Origin: Pseudoalteromonas rubra
Lineage (GTDB): Bacteria > Pseudomonadota > Gammaproteobacteria > Enterobacterales > Alteromonadaceae
NCBI RefSeq assembly: GCF_005887115.1
Contig: NZ_PNCJ01000009.1
Span: 62,001-126,000, forward strand
Direction of reading: 5' to 3'
DNA length: 64,000 bases
Made by a program: the position numbers and the translations under genes. Every line of letters begins with the position of its first letter. Within the stretch, counting starts at the first letter, position 1. This document shows positions 49,642 to 59,663 of the stretch, piece by piece. The notes beneath the pieces are model-generated. The model ran no database searches. It was not told where the DNA came from and worked only from the letters and a program-made list of their open reading frames with translations.

Positions 49642-50697
49642 ATGAAGCCCCGGATGTTCATTATTCTGATGTTTGTGGCAGTCGGGCTTGGTTACTGGTG
49701 GCTCAGCGGTGACGCTGAGCCCGTTCAGGTTCAAACCGACACTAACAAAAACACGCTTGCTAAAGCGCCCCTTGTTATAAAAGCGAACGCCACTGCTGAG
49801 GTAGCGCCACAAACAACACCCCTGCAAAAACGAGACAGACATATTCCCGTGCAAATGACGGAAGCCGCAGAACACATTGCTCAGCATTATGAACAGCAAT
49901 TGCAGTTTGCGCCTTATTCGCAGCCATTGACAGCGGCAGATGCTGACAGACTCACGCCTAATCATTTTTATCCTGTCACTATCCCGACGCAAAATATAGA
50001 CGAGGTATTGACACTCAAACTCAGTCAATATCGTTTCGTATACCCAGAGCCGATAGAGTTAGTGCTGACGGGCAGCGATATATACAGCGCCACAGTAACG
50101 GTCAGCGAAGTCGACAGCAATAAAGTGCTGACTACCCAAAGTCTGATAGAGCAAGAAGGCAGCTACACATCACGTATTAAGGGAAAGAAAACGTTTCCCC
50201 GGGAACTGCAACTGACTGTTCGTGCTCACGTCAGAGGAGACGAAATTCCGCTGGTGGCGCAGATCCACTATATGAAACCCAGTGCCGAATTACTTAACCT
50301 GGAACAGCCGCAGGTACAGGGGAGTGATCTGCTTGTATATGCCAGGCTTAAAGTTCAGGAGGCCGGGATCTATCGGTTCAGGGCCAATCTGTTTTCGGGC
50401 GATCAGCCATTGTCTCATGTTGTGGCGAGAAAACGCCTGAGTGAAGGAACGCAATTATTGCCACTTAAGATCCACCAGAGCGTCCTGCCGCAACATGCTT
50501 CGGCACTCAAGCTGACAACCTTTGTAGTAGAGCGTATGTCTGGTTCGCCACAGGAGAAAGCCCGCTATGGCCGCAGTAACGTGGATGCCTATATGCTTGA
50601 TGGCGTGGATCTATCTGAATTGAGCAGAGTGCCTTATACACCCACTGAACAGGAACGACAAAAACTGGCATTTCTGAAACAGTTGGGCGCTCAATAA
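49642..50697 (+). CDS. Membrane-anchored periplasmic protein in the lipase-like operon
   Basis: A protein of 351 residues with GAGAGAAAGG as ribosome binding site. One N-terminal segment (MFIILMFVAVGLGYWWLSG) is likely to be an uncleaved anchor. A Pro/Ala/Thr-rich linker to about residue 75 leads to a beta-rich domain with strands such as LTLKLSQYRFVYPEPIELVLTG and LLVYARLKVQEAGIYRFRANLF. I recognise no family. It starts 11 bases after the lipase-like gene, so it could be a folding or export helper. It does not resemble LifO/Lif steroid-type lipase foldases by eye, and that role is only suggested by linkage. Confidence 0.7.
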   Translation: MKPRMFIILMFVAVGLGYWWLSGDAEPVQVQTDTNKNTLAKAPLVIKANATAEVAPQTTPLQKRDRHIPVQMTEAAEHIAQHYEQQLQFAPYSQPLTAADADRLTPNHFYPVTIPTQNIDEVLTLKLSQYRFVYPEPIELVLTGSDIYSATVTVSEVDSNKVLTTQSLIEQEGSYTSRIKGKKTFPRELQLTVRAHVRGDEIPLVAQIHYMKPSAELLNLEQPQVQGSDLLVYARLKVQEAGIYRFRANLFSGDQPLSHVVARKRLSEGTQLLPLKIHQSVLPQHASALKLTTFVVERMSGSPQEKARYGRSNVDAYMLDGVDLSELSRVPYTPTEQERQKLAFLKQLGAQ

Positions 50698-50991
50698 GCT
50701 TAGATTGAAACGCAACATTCTCTTGTATACGTAACAAAACAAGGCAAATCTGCTGGTTGGTTTGTCGAGTGACCTGATAATCCGGGGTTAACGCACCCTG
50801 GTATAAGTCCACGAAGCCGGTTTGCCATTTCCGTCTAATTAAACCCATCGTATGATTCAGTGCTGTGTAAGTATGTAATGTTCAATCGTCCGTTTGCTTG
50901 ATCTCTGAGCAATTGTTCGATACTGTTTTTGTTCCCAAATTGGTGTTGAATACACTTAGGACTGACAGGTCATAACGATAAAAGGATAGGT

Positions 50992-51468
50992 ATGGTTGTC
51001 ATTGAAAAATTGTCTCCATCACACATAGCTGATGTTAAAAAGATACAACTGGCACCAGAACAGATCCGTTTTGCAGGTACCTCAGATGAGTTTTTAGAAG
51101 ACGAATGTGACACCACACACCGACATGTGATCAGGCGTGATGATACACTGATTGGTTACTTTAAGCTCGATTTGGCTTATGACAAAAAATATGAGTATTG
51201 CCCGGCTGGCGCTTTGGGGTTACGTGCATTTGTAATTGATAAAGAGTATCAGGGCAAAGGGCTGGGGACTGCGGCAGTAAAAGCGCTTCTGGCTTATCTG
51301 TCTGTCCACTATGCGTCATACCCATGGTTGTATTTGGGGGTTAATTGTCAAAATCTGGGGGCTCACACTTGTTATGTAAAAGCCGGGCTGACAGTGTGTG
51401 AAGATAAGTACTTAGGTGGACCTGCAGGGCCGCAGTACATTATGTATGGAAAAATTCCGTCCAGGTAA
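50992..51468 (+). CDS. GNAT acetyltransferase
   Basis: A protein of 158 residues. It shows the acetyl-CoA-binding block GLRAFVIDKEYQGKGLGTAAVKALLAYL, in which Q-G-K-G-L-G is the classic phosphate-binding loop, followed by YLGVNCQNLGAHTCYVKAGLTV near the end. The substrate is unknown. The ribosome binding site is AAGGA, and a GRAM-like gene follows 24 bases later on the same strand, so the two may be cotranscribed. The gap of 294 bases before it holds no supported gene. Confidence 0.9.
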   Translation: MVVIEKLSPSHIADVKKIQLAPEQIRFAGTSDEFLEDECDTTHRHVIRRDDTLIGYFKLDLAYDKKYEYCPAGALGLRAFVIDKEYQGKGLGTAAVKALLAYLSVHYASYPWLYLGVNCQNLGAHTCYVKAGLTVCEDKYLGGPAGPQYIMYGKIPSR

Positions 51469-51492
51469 GTGTGATATATGAAAGGAAATCGA

Positions 51493-51918
51493 ATGTCCGA
51501 CAAACCCGTTGCCAAAAAGCTCTGTAATTTTTTGATTGAAAATGCTGCTGCAGATTTCAGACTGGCAGATGGCCTGACTTATCTTGAGGATATACACTTT
51601 GACGACTGGGCAGCAGAAACGGCGCTTAATAAGTACCGTAAAGCTCATCACGGGCTTTGGGTAGGAGGCGTTGTTCTGCTGACCCCGCACCATATCAAGT
51701 TCTCTCCCAACCTGCTAAATATACTTTTTCATAAAGGGGATTACTCATTGTCCATACCATTGTCACACATTATGGACATCAGTCTTGAGTCAGGTTTACT
51801 GACCAATATTATTGTGCTGACAACACCGTATGGCTTTTATCGTTTCCGCTGTTTTGGTGCGCGCGACTTTATGGCGGTCATACTCGCTCAGCTTCAGGGC
51901 GAACACCTTACCAGATAA
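51493..51918 (+). CDS. Small GRAM/PH-like domain protein
   Basis: A protein of 141 residues from the ATG at 51493, supported by AAAGGAAATCGA; an ATG at 51478 is in frame but lacks a site. The N-terminal 50 residues are helical. Residues about 55-140 have the strand order of a bacterial GRAM/PH-like domain: VGGVVLLTPHHIKFSPN, YSLSIPLSHIMDISLES, NIIVLTTPYGFYRFRCFG and a final helix. Such domains bind lipids or act as small adaptors. I see no catalytic motif. A hairpin follows the stop. Confidence 0.7.
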   Translation: MSDKPVAKKLCNFLIENAAADFRLADGLTYLEDIHFDDWAAETALNKYRKAHHGLWVGGVVLLTPHHIKFSPNLLNILFHKGDYSLSIPLSHIMDISLESGLLTNIIVLTTPYGFYRFRCFGARDFMAVILAQLQGEHLTR

Positions 51919-51935
51919 CCGGGGTTGTACCCCGG
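51919..51935. terminator. Terminator between the GRAM-like gene and the lectin-like gene
   Basis: CCGGGG-TTGTA-CCCCGG directly follows the stop codon of the GRAM-like gene and ends 22 bases before the stop of the convergent minus-strand gene. It is short but very GC-rich. Confidence 0.6.
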
Positions 51936-51956
51936 CGTAACTATAACGGCAGGTGC

Positions 51957-53906
51957 TTATTTCACATAGTAGAGCAGGGTATTTTGCTCCGCACCACTGT
52001 ATACCCCACTGCTGTATGGCCAGAGGTCAAATTTTACATTGTGCTGGTACAAAGAAGCGCCGGCTCTTAGATATCCATCTCCCCGACTGGTCGATTTGGT
52101 ACTCAGGCTGATAAATGAATAATCCAACCCTGAAAGGCTACAGCCCGTTCCTTCTTGCTGCCATAATACGCCAATATCATAGGGCACCTGTGGCTGAGTC
52201 AGGTCTGCAGTGTGTTGTACGGCCACACAATTTCCATTGGTCAGCTTTGATTTGCTGATTTGAGCTATTTTGGCATATTCATCTACGAACATCATTCCCG
52301 TGATCATACCTTGTTGGACTGCTTGCCATTGTTGGGCGGGGAGTGCACCAGTGTTGGCCGGAGTGACCGGGGTGGTTTCGGAAATTGTGTCTAAGCCGTC
52401 CTGATGGTGTGCAACCAGTGTCCAGCCCCCTCCATTTAAAGTCATCTCACAATGGGCATAAAAGGCAGGTGCGCCTTCGTTGCCGTCTGGGTCAATTTGG
52501 TACAAGCCGGTTGTGGCGTCAGGATGCTGCTGCTTGATGGTCGCGCAGGTCGTGCCGATAGTAGGTGTGGGGTCTTCTGGCGGTGTCACTGGATCATGAG
52601 AAACAAAGCCTCCGTAGTATTCCAATTCGCCGATCGCTCTGTAGCTGTGCCCCTGAGTGCTGGTTATCTTTAGTCGGATATACTTTCCAATCGCGGGCTC
52701 GGCCAGGGTCACGAGCTGGTCGAGGCTTTTTGCAAGTGAAAAAGACTCGTGGTCAACATAATTGATGTTGTCCTGAGACACTTGAAGCGTTACGTCCTTG
52801 ACGCCCATACCTGGGTCCGATGCACCGGAATAGAGAAAAACCCGGAAAGAAGTAATATATGCCTGACGCTCAAAGGCGACCTGCAACCAGTGGTCTTGCG
52901 CATAAGTAGATAGCCAAATGCCGCGTTTAATTTTTGCGCCAGCATCAAGATTAATCTTGCTTGATGAGTTGTAGCCGTCAAAGGCACCAGCTGCACTATC
53001 CAGCCCGTAACTTTGACTGGCTGTGTAAGACGATTCTGTCAGTCCATTAGTACCAATTAAGGCGATATTACCATGCTGACCAGTGGCTTCACCCGGATCA
53101 ATGGCAAATTCACTGCCAGTATCCAGGCGCAGAGCCATGGTGTCCTTACCATAATGGGTAATATCCTGGGCAAACAACTGGTTTTTGATTGACAAAAGAT
53201 GAATAACTTCCAGTAAATGACTGGTTTCAGAGTCCTTAGACTGCTCTTCCTGTACGATTAGCTTACCATTGATAGTTTGAAAACCTTGCTGATTGACTGC
53301 TTGTTGAGTCAGGTTGTAAGCTTCACCCGTATCGGTCAATCCGGCATTGCTGTTGTTGTACACTGCCAGATATCCAATCGTTTCTTCACTGTGATTGTTC
53401 CCTGATTCCTGCTCGGTGAGTGTTGCCCCAAAAGTCAGTGCCGATGTGCTGGACACTCGCAATGCATAAGCATCCGGGTCATTTTGAGTTTGACCACTCA
53501 AGATAACATGGGGTGTATGTGCAAAACTCTCCTGGAAAAATTGATGTGCGGCGCCACCTGTTATGGCAAATTCACCCACCTCCCAGATACTGCCATCGTT
53601 CAGAGTATGGCGTCCCTTTTCTGCTACAAGAAACGACACCTGCTCATCACCGTGTGCGCCATCCAGATACGGCCACTCCAAGAACTGAACATCAAAGCTG
53701 GTATCGGTGACATTTGAGATGGAAATAACACCGGCATCCTGATCATTAAATGTAGGTACAGAAGAAAATATCACAGGATCAGAGTAACCATTGATTGGAA
53801 TAGTGATTTTATGATCGGTAATCGTGACATTTTCAATAAGCGTGAATGCCTGAGCATGGATAGATGTAAGAAGAGCAATTGAGCTTAGCCCGAGTAGTTT
53901 TAGCAT
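51957..53906 (-). CDS. Exported discoidin/fibrinogen-like domain protein, paralogue 1
   Basis: A protein of 649 residues with a signal peptide (MLKLLGLSSIALLTSIHAQA). The N-terminal region (about 25-270) is beta-rich, with SNVTDTSFDVQFLEWPYLDG and KGRHTLNDGSIWEVGEF. An F5/8 type C (discoidin) domain follows (about 290-440): GIWLSTYAQDHWLQVAFERQ, SGASDPGMGVKDVTLQVSQD and YIRLKITSTQGHSYRAIGELEYYGG. The C-terminal 200 residues open with a fibrinogen-like block: TCATIKQQHPDATTGLYQIDPDG and CEMTLNGGGWTLVAHHQDG. Both are carbohydrate- or protein-binding modules. A second copy with the same order lies at 60015-61961. The likely role is adhesion or ligand capture at the surface, but no anchor is seen. 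Confidence 0.85.
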   Translation of the reverse strand: MLKLLGLSSIALLTSIHAQAFTLIENVTITDHKITIPINGYSDPVIFSSVPTFNDQDAGVISISNVTDTSFDVQFLEWPYLDGAHGDEQVSFLVAEKGRHTLNDGSIWEVGEFAITGGAAHQFFQESFAHTPHVILSGQTQNDPDAYALRVSSTSALTFGATLTEQESGNNHSEETIGYLAVYNNSNAGLTDTGEAYNLTQQAVNQQGFQTINGKLIVQEEQSKDSETSHLLEVIHLLSIKNQLFAQDITHYGKDTMALRLDTGSEFAIDPGEATGQHGNIALIGTNGLTESSYTASQSYGLDSAAGAFDGYNSSSKINLDAGAKIKRGIWLSTYAQDHWLQVAFERQAYITSFRVFLYSGASDPGMGVKDVTLQVSQDNINYVDHESFSLAKSLDQLVTLAEPAIGKYIRLKITSTQGHSYRAIGELEYYGGFVSHDPVTPPEDPTPTIGTTCATIKQQHPDATTGLYQIDPDGNEGAPAFYAHCEMTLNGGGWTLVAHHQDGLDTISETTPVTPANTGALPAQQWQAVQQGMITGMMFVDEYAKIAQISKSKLTNGNCVAVQHTADLTQPQVPYDIGVLWQQEGTGCSLSGLDYSFISLSTKSTSRGDGYLRAGASLYQHNVKFDLWPYSSGVYSGAEQNTLLYYVK

Positions 53907-54215
53907 ATTTTTCCTTAACTAAGGTTGTTATTTTTAATTGTGAATACTACTTGTTAAACATCCAAAGTAAAGAATTAAAGCATTTAAATTCATTTGCTTA
54001 TGTGTCTTTCAATAACAATTGAGGACTTTGCTGTGTAATATTTTTTTTCTAAAAGTCGCGTTGTTTGAGTTTGTTTATTTTGCTTGGTTTAGTCGCGGGG
54101 CCGTTGTCTTGTCCTGCTGGTTATATCTCAGTCGCTTGGAAAGTTTTTTATTTGAGTGGTCTATACTTACTTTTATTATCGGTGGTCTGAGAAACGCTTC
54201 AGGGATACGAACTGT
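53907..54215. other. AT-rich divergent region of 309 bases
   Basis: This region lies between the first lectin-like gene and the peroxidase gene and must hold both promoters. It is clearly AT-rich. The frame upstream of the chosen peroxidase start stays open for 20 codons but has no signal. No site is recognised. Confidence 0.5.
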
Positions 54216-55244
54216 ATGAGTACCAACTATGTGGTGATTGTGTTCAGTGGGCTGACGGCTGTGTTTATGAGCCTTGCGGTACAATTCTATTTATACGATG
54301 GCAATCATGGCCGTGACACCGCGGTGAATAGCAGCATGGAGTTGGTCACTTATTCTACGCAATGGGTCGATGCCGCGATTCAGCCTCTGCCACACATTGA
54401 ACAGTATGATGTTGGCTGGGTTCAGCTTGGTAAAGCTCTGTTTAAAAGCCCATTGCTTTCAGCGGACAACACAACCTCATGTGCATCTTGCCATGATGTG
54501 TACAACGGAGGAGATGATGGGTTTCCAGTATCCGTTGGTATAAATCAGCAGCTGGGCAGCCGTAATGCCCCGAGCGTGATCAACGCAGTGTTTAATTTCA
54601 GGCAGTTTTGGGATGGGCGAAGTGCCGACCTGATCAGTCAGTTGCCTCTGCCCATCCATAACCCGCTGGAGATGGCCAGTAACTGGTCTCAGGTTATTGC
54701 AAAACTCCAGCAGCAGCCGCACTTTGTCAGCAGTTTCAGGGCGGTGTCAGATGACGGGATCACGCCCGAAAATATCACTAAAGCCATTGTTGCATTCCAA
54801 ATGTCACTGGTATCTGAAAATACCCCCATTGATGCCTACTTGCTTGGAGACAAGGGCGCCTTAACGGCACAACAACAGCGTGGCTATCGTAAATTTGTTG
54901 AACTGGGGTGTGTGACCTGCCATCAGGGCCGCAATATTGGCGGTAATATCTATCAGAAAATGGGTCGCCTGGAGCGTATGCCCAATGAATTGTTAAATGA
55001 CTTTGGTCGTTATCAGTTAACCCGTAACGAGCAGGATCGGTTTGTATTCAAAGTCCCTAGTCTACGCAATGTAGCCAATACCGGGCCATATTTTCATAAT
55101 GGTTCAGTGGCGAATTTGTCGGATGCAATAAGGCTGATGGCACAAGGGCAGTTGGGTTTAGAACTCAACGAGGAAGATATCGCTGATCTGGAAGCCTTGC
55201 TGCATGCTTTTTCAGGTGAATTACCGAGGTCATTGAAAGAGTGA
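54216..55244 (+). CDS. Di-haem cytochrome c peroxidase-like protein (MauG/CCP family)
   Basis: A protein of 342 residues from the ATG at 54216, chosen because a membrane-anchor or signal segment follows at once ([22 protein letters not shown]); GGGA lies 11 bases upstream. It has two c-type haem sites, CASCH at residues 89-93 and CVTCH at 232-236, each in the usual context: [24 protein letters not shown] and [35 protein letters not shown] and [19 protein letters not shown] match family blocks. It should reduce hydrogen peroxide or oxidise a protein partner in the periplasm. The last 4 bases overlap a hybrid histidine kinase gene (GTGA), an unusual pairing that suggests redox signalling. Confidence 0.92.
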   Translation: MSTNYVVIVFSGLTAVFMSLAVQFYLYDGNHGRDTAVNSSMELVTYSTQWVDAAIQPLPHIEQYDVGWVQLGKALFKSPLLSADNTTSCASCHDVYNGGDDGFPVSVGINQQLGSRNAPSVINAVFNFRQFWDGRSADLISQLPLPIHNPLEMASNWSQVIAKLQQQPHFVSSFRAVSDDGITPENITKAIVAFQMSLVSENTPIDAYLLGDKGALTAQQQRGYRKFVELGCVTCHQGRNIGGNIYQKMGRLERMPNELLNDFGRYQLTRNEQDRFVFKVPSLRNVANTGPYFHNGSVANLSDAIRLMAQGQLGLELNEEDIADLEALLHAFSGELPRSLKE

Positions 55245-57574
55245 AATACATACTTGAAGGGATGATCCTAGTGCTGATTTGGTGGCTCGGTTCAAACGCA
55301 ATTGACCAATACCATCAACTACGGGACGTACAGACTACACTGGCATTGAAAGAGCGGCTCAACAGAGCCACAACTGAGTTATCGCTAGAGACCCTGTCAG
55401 CCATGGATAGCAACATTTATCACTTTGACAAGCATGCACAGAAGCAGCTTGAATTTGAAAGTGTTTATAATGAGTTAGTATCACGGAAGCTGCTCAGTGA
55501 TGAGATGAACAAAGCTATTTCGCACTTTCATGATGCCATTGATACTTACATGCAACTCGCCTCTATGCTCAAAACATCTTACCGTTATATTGCAAAACAG
55601 GAATTGGAAAGCGATGCGTTTTCACCACAGGCACAGCTCATTGTCAGCAAAAGTGCGGCACTGGTGTCTAATTTGCAGGTGACAAACTCGCATAGGGTCA
55701 TTGAGCAAGTCCGTCAGCAACTTGCACAGTCTATGGTGATACTCACTGAGCTTGAGCAGGAAAGGCGTACCTTCAGGGTTATGCGTTTGCATATAGAGTT
55801 TATATTGGAAAATGCTTTGATGGCCTCAAATTTGTTGGTGCCAATACAAAACAGTACCTTATCAACTGCTATTTTGCGGGAAACACAGGCACTCAATAAT
55901 CAGGTAGATAGTGTTTACTGGCAGATGATACGGTCCGTATTTTGGTTTCTTTTACTGGTATTTACGCTGATTTTAATCGTTTTATTACGGCTTATGGGTG
56001 GTTTAAAGCGTGCCAATGAACAGGCTAATCAGGCTGCTCAAACCAAGTCTTTATTTCTCTCAAATATGTCACATGAGATTAGAACACCGATGAATGGCAT
56101 CATGGGGCTGACGGATATTCTATTATCCACTGAATTGACCAGCGTACAAAGGAATTACCTGGAAAAAGTGAGGTTCTCGGCAAATGCGTTAACCACCATC
56201 ATCAATGATATTCTGGATTTTTCGAAAATTGAGTCCAAAAAACTCAATATTGAACAAATCCCCTTTCAGTTTGAGGAGCTGCTGGATAATTTGCGGTCGC
56301 TGATCACGCCCATCGCTAATACTAAGGGGGTGAAGTTAATTTTCGATATCGACCCAAACCTCAATGAGTGGTATGTCGGCGATCCAGTTAGAATTAATCA
56401 GATAATGCTTAACTTTGCTTCTAACGCCGCAAAGTTCACTGAAGAGGGCACCATTACTTTAGCCGTACACAGGCACCCCAAAGATGCAGCCAGCGAGTGG
56501 CTTGAAATTTCGGTGTGCGACACGGGCATTGGCATAGAAGAGGACAAAGTGGCGCTGTTGTTTGAACGTTTTACGCAGGCCGAATCCTCGACTACACGGC
56601 GTTATGGAGGAACCGGACTGGGGTTGACGATATGTAAATTACTTGCTGAGCTGATGCAAGGTGAAATACGCGTTACCAGCGAAGTAGGTGTTGGCTCAAC
56701 ATTTATGGTCCGTTTGCCGATGGCAACACTGGATCACGCTCCTCAGGCAACTGAAACAAATGAAAAAATCATGCTGGACGGCTCAATACTCATTGTGGAA
56801 GACGATCCAGTATATATGGAAGTCAGTGTTAATATTGCGAATTCGGTTGGGCTGAAGGTTGCGCGTGCTCACACAGGGGGGGAAGCAGAAGCGCGGCTGT
56901 CGGGCGAAACATTTGATATGTTACTGCTGGACTGGGTGCTACCTGACTGTGAAGCCAATGAATTATTGGAGCGACTTGAGGCTCTCGCGATACTGCCCGC
57001 CAAAGTAGTGATCTACACGGCACACACAGAACAAAGCATAACGCCTAAAGTTGATTACCCTATATTGTATAAACCCTTGTTAAAAAGAGATCTGATCAGT
57101 CTGTTTATTAAAGATAGTCCTAACGAGTACGTGGCAACACAAGAGCGGGTGATATCCGGGCTATCAGCTGAAGCCGCAGGTACTGCACAAACTCAAACAT
57201 TCCGTGTGCTGCTGGTAGAGGATAATGATATCAACCGTATTGTGGCTACTAAACTGCTTGACCGGTTTAATTTGGAAATAGTAATTGCACAAAATGGTCA
57301 GCAAGCTGTTGATGAAATCATGGCGTGTGATGGCGCGTTTGACCTGGTCTTTATGGACATTCAGATGCCAGTAATGGATGGAATGGAGGCCACACGCATT
57401 GTGCGAGAAACATACAGTGAGGAAGTGCTTAAGATCATTGCGTTAACTGCCAATGTTATGCAAAGTGAGGTGGATAAATATTTGAATATTGGTATGAACG
57501 ATCACCTTGGAAAGCCGTTTAAGACCGACGAGCTGGATAAGCTATTGAACAAATATTTGTTCAATATACAATAG
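55241..57574 (+). CDS. Hybrid sensor histidine kinase with two receiver domains
   Basis: A protein of 777 residues. The start is GTG, overlapping the peroxidase stop by 4 bases. Two membrane segments (about 5-20 and 230-252) bracket a helical periplasmic sensor of about 210 residues. The HisKA domain has [10 protein letters not shown] with phospho-acceptor His278. The ATPase domain has [32 protein letters not shown] and GGTGLGLTI. The first receiver has Asp564 in LLLDWVLPD and the second has Asp706 in [13 protein letters not shown]. There is no HPt domain, so phosphotransfer must pass to another protein. No response regulator gene is adjacent. Coupling to the di-haem protein suggests that the kinase reads its redox state or peroxide. 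Confidence 0.93.
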   Translation: MKYILEGMILVLIWWLGSNAIDQYHQLRDVQTTLALKERLNRATTELSLETLSAMDSNIYHFDKHAQKQLEFESVYNELVSRKLLSDEMNKAISHFHDAIDTYMQLASMLKTSYRYIAKQELESDAFSPQAQLIVSKSAALVSNLQVTNSHRVIEQVRQQLAQSMVILTELEQERRTFRVMRLHIEFILENALMASNLLVPIQNSTLSTAILRETQALNNQVDSVYWQMIRSVFWFLLLVFTLILIVLLRLMGGLKRANEQANQAAQTKSLFLSNMSHEIRTPMNGIMGLTDILLSTELTSVQRNYLEKVRFSANALTTIINDILDFSKIESKKLNIEQIPFQFEELLDNLRSLITPIANTKGVKLIFDIDPNLNEWYVGDPVRINQIMLNFASNAAKFTEEGTITLAVHRHPKDAASEWLEISVCDTGIGIEEDKVALLFERFTQAESSTTRRYGGTGLGLTICKLLAELMQGEIRVTSEVGVGSTFMVRLPMATLDHAPQATETNEKIMLDGSILIVEDDPVYMEVSVNIANSVGLKVARAHTGGEAEARLSGETFDMLLLDWVLPDCEANELLERLEALAILPAKVVIYTAHTEQSITPKVDYPILYKPLLKRDLISLFIKDSPNEYVATQERVISGLSAEAAGTAQTQTFRVLLVEDNDINRIVATKLLDRFNLEIVIAQNGQQAVDEIMACDGAFDLVFMDIQMPVMDGMEATRIVRETYSEEVLKIIALTANVMQSEVDKYLNIGMNDHLGKPFKTDELDKLLNKYLFNIQ

Positions 57575-57759
57575 CGTCACGTTTAGTCATTAGCATGTCG
57601 AAAATACTCATGTGGGATTAATAGTCACAAGAATAGCAACCAGGCTTTTAAAAAGCAGGAACGCATAGTTTGAAACTGAAAGTCAATTCTGGTGGTTTGA
57701 AACACCGTTATGTCATACTTAGACAGGCTGAATAAAAGAGAATAAAAGAGATAGATACG

Positions 57760-58095
57760 ATGAAAAATGTGTTCTTTATGTTGTTTTTGCTGATTGCCTG
57801 CGATGTGCTCTCTGCAGAGCGGCTTGTGTCAAATGCCTCGGTGACGTCATTGAAGGTATATGAAACAAACGATGACTCTGTACGGGTCTGGATGCACATT
57901 AATGGCAGTGCCAGGATCGGGCCCAATCCCGAAAACCCGGAAGTGACCTGTGAGTTATGGACCAACAGTTCATTAGTACATGGGTCGGCATTGGCCGCGT
58001 TAATGGGCAAAAAAAAGGTCAATATTTGGTATGCAGACAGAGGTGAGAAATCACATTGGTGTAAAGTGAAAGTGCTGGAAGTACTTGATAACTAA
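57760..58095 (+). CDS. Small exported protein of unknown function
   Basis: A protein of 111 residues with a signal peptide (MKNVFFMLFLLIACDVLSA). The mature part of about 92 residues is beta-rich, with strands such as VSNASVTSLKVYE and VRVWMHINGSARI. It contains Cys at VTCELW and WCKVKV, which probably form a disulfide. I do not recognise the family. It follows the kinase gene by 185 bases on the same strand and has its own terminator. A Cys in the signal (IACDVLS) does not fit a lipobox well. Confidence 0.65.
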   Translation: MKNVFFMLFLLIACDVLSAERLVSNASVTSLKVYETNDDSVRVWMHINGSARIGPNPENPEVTCELWTNSSLVHGSALAALMGKKKVNIWYADRGEKSHWCKVKVLEVLDN

Positions 58096-58148
58096 ATAAA
58101 AGCAACTTTCTGTATGACGCATGCGTTTGCTGAACAGTGCTTTAACTA

Positions 58149-58182
58149 AAAACCCTGCAAGCTAAGTGGTGCAGGGTTTTTA
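58149..58182 (+). terminator. Strong terminator after the small exported protein gene
   Basis: An 11-base perfect stem (58149-58159 and 58170-58180) with a 10-base loop ends in TTTTTA. It lies 53 bases after the stop codon. It would also stop transcripts coming through from the kinase gene. Confidence 0.85.
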
Positions 58183-58239
58183 CTTTAAGTATGCATCGAA
58201 TTTGGCCAAAAAAGGCCTTTGACTTAATGTTCAGCTTTA

Positions 58240-58596
58240 CTAGTTTTGATGCGCCTGCAATGCCTCAAGCGGGATAATATCTAGTGCATTCTCGTGCGTT
58301 GCTTCGAGATTGACGGGCGGTGCCACACCGGCTTCATAGGCTTCTTTCCATCTTAGTGCACATAAACACCAACCATCGCCCGGTTTTAACCCCGGAAAAT
58401 CATAAGCCGGATAGGGCGTGCTTAAGTCGTTGCCTCTTGATTTGGTAAAGGTTAAAAAGTCTTCTGTAACGGTCGCACAAATTACATGAGTGCCAATGTC
58501 CATATGATTAGTGTTGCAAAATCCATCTCTTAAAAAGCCGGTTAACGGATCAGTGCAGCAAGACTCTAGTTCACCACCCAGTACATTCTTAGCCAT
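58240..58596 (-). CDS. DUF2237-family protein
   Basis: A soluble protein of 118 residues. It matches the DUF2237 family: KNVLGGELESCCTDPLTGFLRDGFCNT, then DIGTHVICATVTEDFLTFTKSRGNDLSTP, and PGLKPGDGWCLCALRWKEAYEAGVAPPV. The Cys residues in SCC and WCLC, together with ATHE near residue 100, are family-conserved. The function is unknown. The gene stands alone between the terminator of the preceding unit and the EamA gene. Confidence 0.9.
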   Translation of the reverse strand: MAKNVLGGELESCCTDPLTGFLRDGFCNTNHMDIGTHVICATVTEDFLTFTKSRGNDLSTPYPAYDFPGLKPGDGWCLCALRWKEAYEAGVAPPVNLEATHENALDIIPLEALQAHQN

Positions 58597-58772
58597 GTCT
58601 CATTCTCATTCATTATATAACTGGAGCACTATACGTATGCGACTGCTATGAGGTTTACTCTAAGTGGAGTGTGAAGAGTGCTTGATCTATAGCCTGTAAA
58701 GATATTGTTCAAGTATTTTGTCCCAGCCTCGCCGTGACCCAGATAGATGAGAGCTGTGCGTGTTACGCAGTC

Positions 58773-59663
58773 TCACCCTTGCAACAGCAAAAACACGCCA
58801 AATAATGCAATTGCACCGCCGCACAACATGGCTTTGGTAACGGCTTCTTTACGGATCAGGCTTAAGGTCATCACCATGAGTGGGGCAGTCGCAAAAATGG
58901 TTTGCGCAATTGCCGGGTCCGTGTTGTTCACGGAAATAAGTTGTAACCACAGCCCGATAAAGGTGCCGAAAAATACCGCGATAAACAACCAGCGCTTTCC
59001 TGATATTTGCCTTAATGTCAGTGCTTTATTAAGGCTATGAGATTTCAGGCAGGCAACCAGACAAGCAACAAATAAGGTGCCAGATGCCAGACGGATCAAT
59101 GCGGCCCACAAGCTGCTGATCTCCTCGTTGTTTAATGCGCCTTTTGAGAGCACCATACCTGCGGCCTGGCATGTTGCCGCCGTTAGCGCAAAAGTTACGC
59201 CCAGCAGGTAATGGGTTTTGTCCGGGAGCGGTTGGGCTTTATTGGGTTTTATAGCCAGAATAACACCAAAGGTGGTCACTGCGATGCCAAGCCAGGCGAC
59301 AGGCCCAAGGTAAACGCCCAGAACCAGGATATTCAGAATACCGGCAATAGCGGGGGCCAGGCTTTCAACCACCAAGGTGCGCGCCGGGCCAATATTTCTG
59401 AGCGCTGCAAAGTAGGCACTGTCACCGATGGCGATACCCAATACGCCACTGGCTATCAGCCAGGCCCAGCTTGATGAGTGTGCAGGGTATAGAGTGTCTT
59501 GTGCAACGAACAGGCATAGTGCCATCAGTGCCGATGCAATGACGCCTTTACTGACATTTAACTCGAATGGACTCAGATGATGGCTAAACCGTTTGTATAA
59601 AAGGGTTGAAAACGCCCAAACAAATGCAGCGCTGATAGCTGCACCTTCACCTATTCCAATCAT
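58773..59663 (-). CDS. EamA-family (DMT) transporter
   Basis: A protein of 296 residues with about ten transmembrane segments in two similar halves, as in drug/metabolite transporters. The first half has GAAISAAFVWAFSTLLYKR and GVLGIAIGDSAYFAALRNIGPARTLVVESLAPAIAGIL. The second half has AATCQAAGMVLSKGALN and FGTFIGLWLQLISVNNTDPAIAQTIFATAPLMVM. Family members move metabolites, amino acids or drugs across the inner membrane; the substrate cannot be read. It stands alone on the minus strand. Confidence 0.9.
   Translation of the reverse strand: MIGIGEGAAISAAFVWAFSTLLYKRFSHHLSPFELNVSKGVIASALMALCLFVAQDTLYPAHSSSWAWLIASGVLGIAIGDSAYFAALRNIGPARTLVVESLAPAIAGILNILVLGVYLGPVAWLGIAVTTFGVILAIKPNKAQPLPDKTHYLLGVTFALTAATCQAAGMVLSKGALNNEEISSLWAALIRLASGTLFVACLVACLKSHSLNKALTLRQISGKRWLFIAVFFGTFIGLWLQLISVNNTDPAIAQTIFATAPLMVMTLSLIRKEAVTKAMLCGGAIALFGVFLLLQG

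Noticed and set aside
58210..58226. GGCC-A6-GGCC repeat after the DUF2237 gene as a terminator
   Set aside because: The stem is only 4 bases and is too weak to call.
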